From Dankookia rubra (GTDB lineage Bacteria; Pseudomonadota; Alphaproteobacteria; Acetobacterales; Acetobacteraceae): DNA of 58,480 nt. The DNA lies in contig NZ_SMSJ01000035.1 of the NCBI RefSeq assembly GCF_004355005.1, positions 1 through 58,480 on the forward strand, read 5' to 3'. The position numbers were made by a program, and so were the translations under genes. This document shows, piece by piece, positions 44,098 through 52,460 of this stretch. The notes beneath the pieces were generated by a model. It was not told the DNA's origin and did no database searches. It saw nothing but the letters and a program-made list of their open reading frames with translations. Position 1 is the stretch's first letter. The number at the start of each line of letters is the position of its first letter.

Positions 44098-44864
44098 TGC
44101 TCGCCGGCAAGTCCGCCCTGATCACCGGCGCGGCGCGCGGCATCGGCCGCGCGATCGCCGAACGTTACCTGCGGGAAGGCGCGCGGGTGATGATCGCCGA
44201 CCTGAACGAGGAGGGCGCGCGGGCGACCGCTGCGGCGATCGGCGAGGGTGCAGTTGGGATGCATATGGACGTCACCCGGCAGGACTCCATCGACGCCGCC
44301 GTCACCGCCACGGCGGCGGTTTTCGGCCGGCTCGACATCCTGGTGAACAATGCCGGGATCTTCGACTTGGCGCCGATCGTTGAGATCACGCGCGAGAGCT
44401 ACCGCCGCGTCTTCGCGGTGAACGTGGAAGGCCTGCTCTTCACCCTGCAGGCCGCGGCTCGGCAGATGATTACGCAGGGCCAGGGCGGCAAGATCATCAA
44501 CTTCGCCTCCCAGGCGGGCCGGCGGGGCGAGCCGCTGGTGGCCGTTTACTGCGCGTCGAAGGCGGCGGTGATCAGCCTGACGCAGAGCGCCGGCCTCGAC
44601 CTCATCCGGCACGGCATCAACGTGAACGCCATCGCGCCTGGCGTGGTGGACAACGAGCACTGGGACGACGTGGACGCCCGCTTTGCCCGGTACGAGAACC
44701 TGCCGGCCGGTGAGAAGAAGCGGCGGGTCGGCGCGGCGGTGCCTTTCGGCCGGATGGCCCGGCCCGACGAGATCGGTGGCCTCGCCGCCTTCCTGGCCAG
44801 CGCCGATGCGGACTATGTCGTCGCGCAGACCTATAACATCGATGGCGGCAACTGGATGAGCTGA
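44094..44864 (+). CDS. smoS: Sorbitol (L-iditol) dehydrogenase, SDR family
   Basis: 256 residues, a classical short-chain dehydrogenase: TGAARGIGRA (NAD binding), NNAG, catalytic Ser in INFASQAG and YCASK (Tyr/Lys). The stretches FDLAPIVEITRESY, GEKKRRVGAAVPFGRM and the ending YNIDGGNWMS are those I know from Rhodobacter SmoS, which oxidises sorbitol to fructose and galactitol to tagatose. Overlaps xylB by ATGA and closes the eight-gene operon. Confidence 0.93.
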   Translation: MMLAGKSALITGAARGIGRAIAERYLREGARVMIADLNEEGARATAAAIGEGAVGMHMDVTRQDSIDAAVTATAAVFGRLDILVNNAGIFDLAPIVEITRESYRRVFAVNVEGLLFTLQAAARQMITQGQGGKIINFASQAGRRGEPLVAVYCASKAAVISLTQSAGLDLIRHGINVNAIAPGVVDNEHWDDVDARFARYENLPAGEKKRRVGAAVPFGRMARPDEIGGLAAFLASADADYVVAQTYNIDGGNWMS

Positions 44865-44872
44865 CGCGGGAT

Positions 44873-45145
44873 TGCAGAATCGAGCCGGTCGAGCCCCCGG
44901 TCTGGCGTAGCGCGAAGCGGAACACGGCCCGCAGCGTCAGGGCCGTGGCAGTCGCCGGGGTCGAGTACGAGGGCTGACTGCCCCGACCGATACGCGGCTC
45001 GGCCCTCCAGGCCTTCACCGCCTCTGGCATGAAGCAGGCCGTCAGCCTGCCGCGGGCTCGCAGGCCGGCGTCGTACTTGGCCCAGGTGGTCACCCGGTGC
45101 TCCTGCTTCGGGATGCGGTGGTGCCGGGCGGCATTCACTTTGAAC
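44873..45145 (-). pseudogene. N-terminal fragment of an IS5-family transposase
   Basis: The minus strand encodes NAARHHRIPKQEHRVTTWA, then YDAGLRARGRLTACFMPEAV and TALTLRAVFRFALRQT, the conserved N-terminal region of IS5-type transposases (usual style KHNAARRHRIPK...). It breaks off near 44873, immediately after the polyol operon, and the DDE domain is absent. Start codon unclear. Non-functional debris marking the right edge of the polyol cassette. Confidence 0.75.
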
Positions 45146-45482
45146 AGCAGAAGGGATGCCCGTGCGGGGTGAAGCGGCCTCGCCCTATCCGACGTCACCC
45201 GGACGGGCGACCCATGCAACGAGGCGACGGGGAGCAAGTGGAGCCGCGCCGGCCAGGGCATCGAGTCACCGAAGTCGCTGCAGCCCGCGGCCTTCTGGTG
45301 GTCGGGCACCAATGCGCCGAGCCACCCTCCTTGTTGACCTGAGCATCCTGATTAAGGTGAGCGCCGCAGCATCCGACGATAGCCCGGCGCGCTGCCGCTT
45401 TCGAAGATCGCCATCAGACGGTCCCTCTGGACACAAGGTATCGGTGATCGCCAAGCTCACCTGGCCAAAAGGAGCCGTCCCA
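45146..45482. other. Leader region of the amidohydrolase gene
   Basis: About 337 bp without a supported gene. GC content falls towards 45330-45480, ahead of the amidohydrolase. No confident promoter pair was assigned. Confidence 0.35.
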
Positions 45483-46325
45483 ATGACGATCATCGACTCA
45501 CAGGTTCATGCTTATGAGGCGAACACGCCCAAGCGGCCCTGGCATACCGTGCCGAACTGGCCCGACCACGTCACCGGTGACGAGATGGTGGCAGCGATGG
45601 ACAAGGTCGGCGTTGACGGCGCGATCTTTATCTCTTCGTTTTCCATGTACCGTTATGACGCCAGCTATGCGGTGGATGTGCAGCGGACCCATCCAGATCG
45701 CCTAGCCATCGTCAAACCAGTCGATCCGGACGACCAGGCGGTGGCTGATGTCATCGCTGAATGGAAGAATACGCCGGGCGCTGTCGGGGTTCGCATCATG
45801 GTGCCCAAGGAGTCTGGGCGCGAGGCAAACGATCCTGGCCTCGATCGGATACTGCGTGCGGCCGTCCGGCACGATTTTCCGGTTAACATCCTGTGCTGGG
45901 GCAATCTGGATACGGGTGCTGCAATCATCGATCGTCATCCCGAAACGCGCTTCATCATCGACCATCTAGGCATCCTGCAGCCACGCGTGCCGCCCGCTTC
46001 GGCGAATTCCTGGGCTGATCTTCCCAAGGTGCTGGATCTCGCCAAGCGCCCGAATGCAGTGATCAAGGTCAGCGGCGCATGCACGCTGTCACGTGAGCCG
46101 TATCCGTTTCCGGACATCTGGGGCCCGCTCGCCCGTGTGTTCGACGCCTGGGGCTTCGACCGCTGCTTGTGGGGTACGGACTGGACGCGCGCCTTCGCTG
46201 TTGTCAACTACGAGCAAGCGGTCGGACCTTTCCTAAAGGCAAGCCAGCTCAGCGATACTGAGCGGGCAATGCTCATGGGCGGCGCCTGCGCGAAGGCATA
46301 CGGTTGGTCGCCGAACAAAGCATGA
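45483..46325 (+). CDS. Amidohydrolase (PF04909-type TIM-barrel hydrolase)
   Basis: 280 residues from the ATG at 45483, with AAGGAG 8 bp upstream. The N-terminal IIDSQVHAYE (metal-site H-x-H variant), FIIDHLGI with a central histidine, and CLWGTDWTRAF with the late aspartate are typical of amidohydrolase_2 proteins (decarboxylases/lactonases such as gamma-resorcylate decarboxylase or sugar lactonases). The substrate is unknown. Its base composition and codon use are visibly less GC-rich than the polyol operon, and it lies next to transposase debris, so transfer is plausible. Confidence 0.82.
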   Translation: MTIIDSQVHAYEANTPKRPWHTVPNWPDHVTGDEMVAAMDKVGVDGAIFISSFSMYRYDASYAVDVQRTHPDRLAIVKPVDPDDQAVADVIAEWKNTPGAVGVRIMVPKESGREANDPGLDRILRAAVRHDFPVNILCWGNLDTGAAIIDRHPETRFIIDHLGILQPRVPPASANSWADLPKVLDLAKRPNAVIKVSGACTLSREPYPFPDIWGPLARVFDAWGFDRCLWGTDWTRAFAVVNYEQAVGPFLKASQLSDTERAMLMGGACAKAYGWSPNKA

Positions 46326-46410
46326 TTCGAACCGTCAGGGCTGGTGTGGCGGACGCCTGTTCTGCTGAGACAAGCGCAACCTGGAGCAGCGTCCCTGCAT
46401 ATAGGCCATC

Positions 46411-46926
46411 GTGGCCGGCGGCTTCTTCGCCCACCTATTACTATGGAAGCTCGTGTCGGAAGCCGCGCTGACCTGGGTAGCCTCATTGGGGAAGACGCGG
46501 ACCGGCTGGATTTCGGCTGGCACGCGGTCGCGTGGTCTCGCAACAGCAGCCGTGCTGGCTGAAATGGTGGGCGACAAGATGCCTTTTGCGCCAGACCGCC
46601 GCATTGCGCCGTCCGTTCTGGTGCGCATTGCCACCGGCGCGGTCGGTGGCGCGGCATTGACCGGACGAAATGCTCCACTGGCAGCCGGTGCTCTGGCTGG
46701 CATTGCGGGAGCCACCCTGGGCACCCTGGTGGGCCGCACGGCGCGGGGCGGCACGACACGGTCAGATGCGGACTGGGCACGGGCCCTGACGGAGGACGCG
46801 GTCGCCGCCGGGCTCGCGGCGGCGCTGGTCGGGTCGGCGGCGCGTCGCAGCCGGGCCCAGCCGGTTCAGCCTCGACGTGCCGTTGGAGGGCTTCGGCTTG
46901 GCCGCAGGGCAAGAGGGTGCTCTTGA
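46411..46926 (+). CDS. DUF4126-like small membrane protein, possibly 5'-damaged
   Basis: 171 residues from a GTG. The segment AAVLAEMVGDKMPFAPDR followed by glycine/alanine-rich helices (GALAGIAGATLGTLVG) and ALTEDAVAAGLAAALV matches the DUF4126 pattern (ELVGDKLP..P, then EDA). The N-terminal first helix is poorly conserved compared with family members, and the final 25 residues are arginine-rich and unusual, so the ends may be altered. The role of the family is unknown. It directly precedes the queE pseudogene. Confidence 0.5.
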   Translation: MAGGFFAHLLLWKLVSEAALTWVASLGKTRTGWISAGTRSRGLATAAVLAEMVGDKMPFAPDRRIAPSVLVRIATGAVGGAALTGRNAPLAAGALAGIAGATLGTLVGRTARGGTTRSDADWARALTEDAVAAGLAAALVGSAARRSRAQPVQPRRAVGGLRLGRRARGCS

Positions 46927-46938
46927 GGGCGTGGTCTG

Positions 46939-47464
46939 GTGAGCTACGCGGTCAAGGAGATCTTCTACATGCTCCATGGCGGGAGGGGGCGCAGGCGGGG
47001 CGACCCGCGGCGTTCTGCCGGTTCGTCAATGCTGGGGTGCTGGCCGACGCCGTCGCCGCAGCATGGCCTGGTGGTGGACGATCATTCGCAGCCTGCACCG
47101 GGGGCGACCCCCTCCTCCAATTGGATGACGCGGCCGTCGGTACGATGCACGACCACGGCTTCGAAGTCGCTGTCGAGACGAATGGCACGATCACTCCAGC
47201 GTCGGCCGGGCTCTACTGCATCTGCAGGAGCTCCAAGGCAGGCGCGCAGCTGCAACTGATCGAGTGCGACGAGTCGACGGTTGTAACTCCGCAGGCGAGC
47301 TTGGATTTGGAAGCGCTCATGGGACTCAGCGTCACGCGAATTTCGGTGCGATCAACGAACTGTCGGCGCATTGCCGAGAACACGAAAGACGCCCCCGATT
47401 TGTGCCTGCATCGGCCGCGCTGGGAGCTCAGCCTCAGTCGCACAAGCTGCTAGGGACCCGATGA
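46939..47464 (+). pseudogene. queE: Decayed 7-carboxy-7-deazaguanine synthase (queE)
   Basis: Three frames together spell a QueE protein: SYAVKEIFYMLHG (frame of 46939), then EGAQAGRPAAFCRF and DAVAAAWPGG...CTGGDPLLQLD and FEVAVETNGTI (frame of 46917), and finally a third frame ending QSHKLLGTR before the stop at 47464. Besides at least two frameshifts, an internal deletion joins CRF to the ADAVAAAW region, removing the segment that normally holds the other cysteines of the radical-SAM iron-sulfur site. The product cannot be active; queuosine precursor synthesis would need another copy. Confidence 0.85.
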
Positions 47465-47696
47465 GTGAACCGCCTCGACTTTGCCGGAGGCGGTCCGGCG
47501 TGAGTTCTCCGCCAGGGTTCCTGGCCGAGTTGATCGCGGGTGAGCGCGCCACCAGGATTGGTCTTTCCAGGCGCGTGGTGATAATCAAAGGTTGATTTTA
47601 GGTTCAATAATATCGCAAGTGTGGCTTGGAGTGGTCGTTAGACGGAAGCGGCGGCCACCAGCACCTCCTTCCGCTTCCGAGGACCTGCGGCCGTCG

Positions 47697-48722
47697 ATGT
47701 CACCCGCCCCGCTGCCGCCGAACGAGGCGGAACGTCTCGCCGCCCTGCGCGCCTACGACATTCTCGACACCAACCCGGAAAGCAGCTTCGACGACTTGGT
47801 CGTTCTCGCCGCCGCGCTGGCCGGCTGCCCCGCCGCAGCCATTACCCTGGTGGATGCCGAGCGGAGCTGGTTCAAGGCGCGCATCGGCCTCGGCGTGCCT
47901 GAGGCGCAGCGTGGCGACACGTTCTGCGCCTATGCCGTTTTGCAGCCTGACCGCCCGTTGCTGGTGCCGAACGCGGCCGAAGACCCACGCTTTGCCGATT
48001 TCCCGGTGGTCTCCGCTGACCCGGCGATCCGCGCCTATGCCGGCATGCCGCTGGTTTCGCCGGAGGGCTACGCGCTTGGCACCCTTTGCGTCTTCGACCA
48101 TGTGGCGCGAGACTTCGATGCGGTACAGCAGCGAAGCCTGAGCTCCCTCGCCCGCGCAGTGGTGACGACCCTGGAACTGCGCCGCGCCGGACTGCGGGTG
48201 CGGGAGATGGCGCTGACCGATGTGCTGACCGGCATCGCCAATCGCCCCGCCTTCCTGGACGCGCTGGCTCGCGCCATGGCGCGGCAGCGGCGAGACGACC
48301 AGCCTTTCGCACTGCTCTACCTCGACCTGGACGGCTTCAAGCGAGTGAACGACCTGCACGGCCACGCAGCAGGCGATGCAGTGCTCCGGGAGGTGGCGGG
48401 AGCGCTATCCGCCTGCCTGCGAAGGGAGGACCTGGCGGCGCGCATCGGCGGCGACGAGTTTGCAGCCGTCCTGGTCGGCGGTGACGGCCGGGAAATCCCG
48501 CATGTCGCCGAACGGGTGCGATCGACGGTCGAGGAACGGATGAAGGCGCAGGGCCGCGCGGTCACGGCCTCGGTCGGCGCGGTGTCCTTCCTCGCCCCCC
48601 CCACGAATGAGGCTGTGGCGATCGCCGAGGCAGATGCATTGATGTATGCCGCAAAGACGGCGGGGAAGAACCGGATGCTGCACCGGAGCATCGGCGTGGC
48701 TGTGGTGGCGGAGCCGGCCTGA
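47697..48722 (+). CDS. GAF-GGDEF diguanylate cyclase
   Basis: 341 residues from the ATG at 47697; a longer frame to 47592 exists but lacks conserved sequence. Residues about 20-160 are a GAF sensor domain (NEAERLAALRAYDILDT, SWFKARIG, CAYAV, AGMPLVSPEG), followed by a GGDEF domain with the intact active site GGDEF at 251-255 and the inhibitory I-site RRED (R242 to D245) five residues before it. It should make c-di-GMP from GTP with product feedback inhibition. No transmembrane segment, so a cytosolic sensor; the ligand is unknown. The upstream 200 bp are relatively AT-rich near 47580-47620. Confidence 0.9.
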   Translation: MSPAPLPPNEAERLAALRAYDILDTNPESSFDDLVVLAAALAGCPAAAITLVDAERSWFKARIGLGVPEAQRGDTFCAYAVLQPDRPLLVPNAAEDPRFADFPVVSADPAIRAYAGMPLVSPEGYALGTLCVFDHVARDFDAVQQRSLSSLARAVVTTLELRRAGLRVREMALTDVLTGIANRPAFLDALARAMARQRRDDQPFALLYLDLDGFKRVNDLHGHAAGDAVLREVAGALSACLRREDLAARIGGDEFAAVLVGGDGREIPHVAERVRSTVEERMKAQGRAVTASVGAVSFLAPPTNEAVAIAEADALMYAAKTAGKNRMLHRSIGVAVVAEPA

Positions 48723-49125
48723 GGCCGCGTTGCCAGGAAAAGCGGGCGGCCATGGATCATGGCACGGCAACCAGCACCAGATGCGCCGGCGCCACGACAA
48801 CAGTCTGCTTCAAGCACTGGCGGCACTGCGAGCCCAGTCTCGACCGCCGTGCACGATCGGGAGCAAGCAGCCGCCTGCTTAAGGTGTCGATACGGAAGGA
48901 CGGGTTGCAAAGGCTTTGCAGGTTCGTCATCGGCTGCGACGGAAAAGCGGGGGACCACGCAGCCCGCCACTCGCATAGCTTCGACCATCGGCAATACTTG
49001 GCCTCGCCGCGTACCGCACTGGCAACTGCCAACGGCTGGACGGTTCAAACCAGCCGCGCCGCATCGAGTTGGCAATCCCCTGCGGCGCCCTACCTGTGAT
49101 GGACTGCTAATCAGGGGGTCCAATC
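48723..49125. other. Unassigned 403-bp intergenic stretch
   Basis: Between the diguanylate cyclase and the first methyltransferase. Short frames occur on both strands but none resembles a known protein. No repeat or terminator stands out. Confidence 0.4.
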
Positions 49126-49776
49126 ATGCCCGAGGATGGCTTGCCCCAATTGCCGCCGCATGCCTTCGCCAAGAGTGACTCGTCACCGGACACGATCTTC
49201 TACGCCGAGCCCCGCTTTGTTACGCATATCGATAACGACGCCATCGGGGCCGTGACCAGGCTCTATCGCGCACTCTTCTCCGCCGACGGCACGGTGCTCG
49301 ACCTGATGTCGAGCTGGGTCAGCCATCTGCCTGAGGACGTCGCATATAAAAAGGTGATCGGCCATGGCATGAACGCGGCAGAACTGGCCGCCAACCCGCG
49401 ACTTGACCATTGGTTCGCTCAGGACCTGAACCAGGATCCCAGGCTGCCACTTGACGACGCGAGCGTGGATGCGGTCGGCATCTGCGTTTCCATCCAATAC
49501 CTCCAGCGTCCGATCGAGGTGTTGCGTGAGGTGGCGCGCGTGCTGCGGCCCAAGGGTCCCGTAGCAATCACATTCTCCAACCGCTGCTTCCCCACCAAGG
49601 CCGTGGCGATCTGGCAGAACCTCGACGGGCCGGATCAATGCGAACTCGTCTCGCTCTATCTGCGCCACGCTGGTTTCTCCGCCGTGGAGGCGCGGGAACT
49701 CGCATCGCCGGGGCAGTGGGGCAGCGACCCGCTTTGGGCTGTGATCGGGCGCAAGGACGAACACAGTGAGGGCTAG
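49126..49776 (+). CDS. Class I SAM-dependent methyltransferase-like protein
   Basis: 216 residues. The C-terminal half has the methyltransferase type-11 pattern: LPLDDASVDAV, the ISIQYLQ-like strand, EVLREVARVLRPKGPVAITFSNR. The SAM-binding motif I is degenerate, reading VLDLMSSW where active enzymes have a glycine-rich loop such as DxGxGxG; VIGHGMN may act in its place. The substrate is unknown. The 3' end overlaps the next methyltransferase gene by 11 bp, so both are translated together. Confidence 0.75.
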   Translation: MPEDGLPQLPPHAFAKSDSSPDTIFYAEPRFVTHIDNDAIGAVTRLYRALFSADGTVLDLMSSWVSHLPEDVAYKKVIGHGMNAAELAANPRLDHWFAQDLNQDPRLPLDDASVDAVGICVSIQYLQRPIEVLREVARVLRPKGPVAITFSNRCFPTKAVAIWQNLDGPDQCELVSLYLRHAGFSAVEARELASPGQWGSDPLWAVIGRKDEHSEG

Positions 49777-50536
49777 CCGTGGTGGATGCGTTGCCGCTAT
49801 GCCGCTCCTCGCAGGGCTAGCGGGTGCAGCCGTGACGCTCATCGTGTCCGCCTGCTCAGCTGCAGCGCCGAATGGCGCGGTGCCGGCCGTAGCACCGCCT
49901 GGCCTGGCCCAGGAACGCTTTCCGAAGCCGCAACGCCCGGTGGCCAGCATCATATCCGACCAGTGGGCAGGCGAGGACAGCCGCGAGCGCGCCGGCGAGG
50001 CGGCCAAAGTCATGGACCTGCTCGGCATTCGTCCCGGGATGACCGTGGCCGACATCGGCGCCGGTGCCGGCTACTATGTCGGGCGCCTGTCGAAGCGCGT
50101 CGGCCCCGGCGGTCGGGTCATCGCGCAGGAGGTGGACCGGCGCACCATCGACCGGCTCGGGCGGCGTGTATCGCGCGAGCGGCTCGACAATGTATCGCTC
50201 GTCCTCGGCGAGCCGCACGACCCGCGCTTGCCGCCGCGTTCGGTCAGCCTCGCCCTGATGGTCCACATGTACCACGAGATCGAGCAGCCTTTCGGCCTGC
50301 TCGCCAACCTCGTCCCGGCAATGCAGCCCAACGGGCGAGTGGCGATCCTGGACGTAGACGGCCCTGTGCTGGCGCATGGTACGCCCCATGCGCTGCTGTC
50401 CTGTGAACTAGCGGCCGTCGGGTATCGGGAAGTGGCGTGGCACTGGATCGAAGGACGATCGATCTACCTTGCCGTGTTCGAACCTGCGGCGGAGCCGCCC
50501 GCGCCCGAACGCATCGTCCCTTGTGGTGTGCGGTAG
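49766..50536 (+). CDS. Class I methyltransferase with lipoprotein signal
   Basis: 256 residues from a GTG overlapping the upstream gene. Residues 10-30 form a signal sequence ending in a VSAC-like lipobox, then a methyltransferase domain: motif I VADIGAGAGYYVG, VDRRTIDRL, and PNGRVAILDVDG. An exported SAM-dependent enzyme is odd because SAM is cytoplasmic; related exported methyltransferase-fold proteins exist in proteobacteria without a known reaction. If translation started downstream, the protein would be cytosolic. Confidence 0.75.
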   Translation: MRASRGGCVAAMPLLAGLAGAAVTLIVSACSAAAPNGAVPAVAPPGLAQERFPKPQRPVASIISDQWAGEDSRERAGEAAKVMDLLGIRPGMTVADIGAGAGYYVGRLSKRVGPGGRVIAQEVDRRTIDRLGRRVSRERLDNVSLVLGEPHDPRLPPRSVSLALMVHMYHEIEQPFGLLANLVPAMQPNGRVAILDVDGPVLAHGTPHALLSCELAAVGYREVAWHWIEGRSIYLAVFEPAAEPPAPERIVPCGVR

Positions 50537-50605
50537 GAGTGCGGCCGGACATGCGCGCACGGAAGATTGCGCTACCCTGTTGTCTCCAAAGTCGCGAGGA
50601 CGCCC

Positions 50606-51733
50606 GTGGACGCCAGTTACCGTTTCGGCATCGAGGAGGAGTATTTCCTTGCCGACGCCATCACGCGCGGCACCCCACGTCGCACGGTGAAGGCTTTCCA
50701 CGCCGCGATCCGTACGCGCGTGCCCTCGGCAGAGCGCGAGCTACTGCAGAGCCAAGTTGAGGTTGCTTCGCCGCCTGCCACCGACTTCGCCGAGGCACGC
50801 GGGGAACTGGCGGACCTGCGCGCCGGCCTTGCCAAGGTCGCGCGCGAGCACGGCATCCTCGTGCTCGCCTCTGGCACTCACCCTGTCGCGCGCTGGTCGC
50901 GTCAGGCGCATACGGAGGCTGAGCGTTACGAGGGACTGATGCGCGACCTTCAACTACTGGGTCGGCGCAATGTGGTCTGCGGCATGCACGTCCACGTGGA
51001 GGTGCCCCGGCCCGAGGCGCGCGTCGACATGATGAATCGGCTGCTTCCCTTCATGCCGACGTTGCTAGCGCTGTCCACCTCCTCGCCTTTCTGGCAGGGC
51101 CGCGCGACCGGTCTCGCGGGCTACCGCCTCTCGGTCTTCGGCGAGATGCCCCGCACCGGCCTGCCGGACCTGTTCGACGACGAGGCCGACTACCTGCGCT
51201 ACGTCGAGGTCATGACGCGGGCCGGTGCCATCGCGGATGCCAGCTTTCTGTGGTGGACGCTGCGCCCGTCAGTGAAATATCCGACGCTGGAGCTGCGCGT
51301 CGCCGATGCCTGCACCCGCCTGGACGACACCATTGCGATCGCGGCTCTCTACCGCTGCCTGGTGTGCCTGGTGGACCGCCGGCCGGAGCTGAATCGTGGG
51401 TTGACCGGCGCTTCACGGGCGATCGCGGCAGAGAATCTATGGCGCGCCCAGCGCGACGGGGTACGCGCGAGCCTCATCGACGAGGTGTCGGGAAACGTCG
51501 TGCCGTTCGCGGCCCATTTAGATGGGGTGCTCGCGCTTGTGGCAGAGGTAGCGGACACGCTGGGATGTGCGGCCGAGCTGGCTGCTGCAAGCACCATTGT
51601 TGCAGAAGGCACCAGCGCCGATCGTCAGACAACGGTCTTCGCCAAAGCGCGCAATCAGGGCCTGGGCGAACGTGATGCACTCGGCCTCGTGGTAGACTGG
51701 ATTGCCGAAACGACAAGTCCGGTACAGGGGTAA
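50606..51733 (+). CDS. YbdK-type carboxylate-amine ligase (GCS2 family)
   Basis: 375 residues from a GTG at 50606 with GAGGA 6 bp upstream; a TTG at 50567 would add 13 residues. N-terminal FGIEEEYFLAD and GMHVHVEVP, then FWQGRATGLAGYR and ELRVADACT, are the ATP-grasp-like glutamate-cysteine ligase 2 signatures. YbdK enzymes have weak gamma-glutamylcysteine-forming activity; the physiological amine is not known. The end abuts an IS5-type fragment, so the last residues may be altered. It lies 69 bp after the methyltransferase pair on the same strand. Confidence 0.87.
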   Translation: MDASYRFGIEEEYFLADAITRGTPRRTVKAFHAAIRTRVPSAERELLQSQVEVASPPATDFAEARGELADLRAGLAKVAREHGILVLASGTHPVARWSRQAHTEAERYEGLMRDLQLLGRRNVVCGMHVHVEVPRPEARVDMMNRLLPFMPTLLALSTSSPFWQGRATGLAGYRLSVFGEMPRTGLPDLFDDEADYLRYVEVMTRAGAIADASFLWWTLRPSVKYPTLELRVADACTRLDDTIAIAALYRCLVCLVDRRPELNRGLTGASRAIAAENLWRAQRDGVRASLIDEVSGNVVPFAAHLDGVLALVAEVADTLGCAAELAAASTIVAEGTSADRQTTVFAKARNQGLGERDALGLVVDWIAETTSPVQG

Positions 51734-51734
51734 G

Positions 51735-52200
51735 GGCCCATCCGGGACGTTTGTGTTCGGTGAGGGCTTCGCTGCCAGGCGCCTGAGCATGAGGCCGGAT
51801 CATGGCCATGCGGACGAGGGCGGCGGCGATGCGGCAAAGTCGCGGGCCAGGGGGCGATTGCGACTGGTCCAGGCGATGGTGCGCTCGGCGATCCGGCGTT
51901 TCGGCAGCACGACGAGGCGGTGCCGGTCGCACCGGCGCACGATCTGCAGGGACCAAGTGCCGGTGCGGGCCATGGCGGCCGCCATCTTCGGGCCTTGGTA
52001 CCCGGCATCGCCGATGAACCGCTCGAGGAAGGGAAACTGCCTCCGCGCCTGCCGCAACAGGGGCTCGGCACCGTTGCGGTCCTGCAGGTTGGCCGGGTGA
52101 ACCACGATGCCGAGCAGCAGGCCGAGCGTGTCGGTCAGCAGGTGGCGCTTGCGGCCGACAACCTTCTTGCCTGCATGGTGTTGCGCCCGTGGCGCCGGGC
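51735..52200 (-). pseudogene. Frameshifted C-terminal part of an IS5-family transposase
   Basis: The minus strand carries KKVVGRKRHLLTDTLGLLLG (first Asp region), VHPANLQDRNGA, FIGDAGYQGPK (second Asp region), LPKRRIAERTIAW (Glu region) and SRNRPLARDF in one frame, then a shift into a frame with LRRLAAKP. The 5' third is missing or scrambled. Upstream, 52201-52460 holds no recognisable gene. Confidence 0.8.
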
Positions 52201-52460
52201 AGCGGCCGACCGCACCCGGTTAGGACGCGTGCGTGACTGCAGCAGGGACATTGGCCGTCGAAGGGCGGCGCGGCGCTCCACAGGCCGCCGAGGCGCGACG
52301 ATGACTGGCGGTTCGGCAGCAACGGGTCACGGCGGGCGAGCCAGTCACCGCGACGGGCGATAACCGCAATGAACGGAATTGTTCGCCTTCTCCCATCGAT
52401 GGTGGTGTTCTGATTCGTCGTCAAACCGCTCGCCGCAAAATCGCTAGGGGAGGCTGAACG

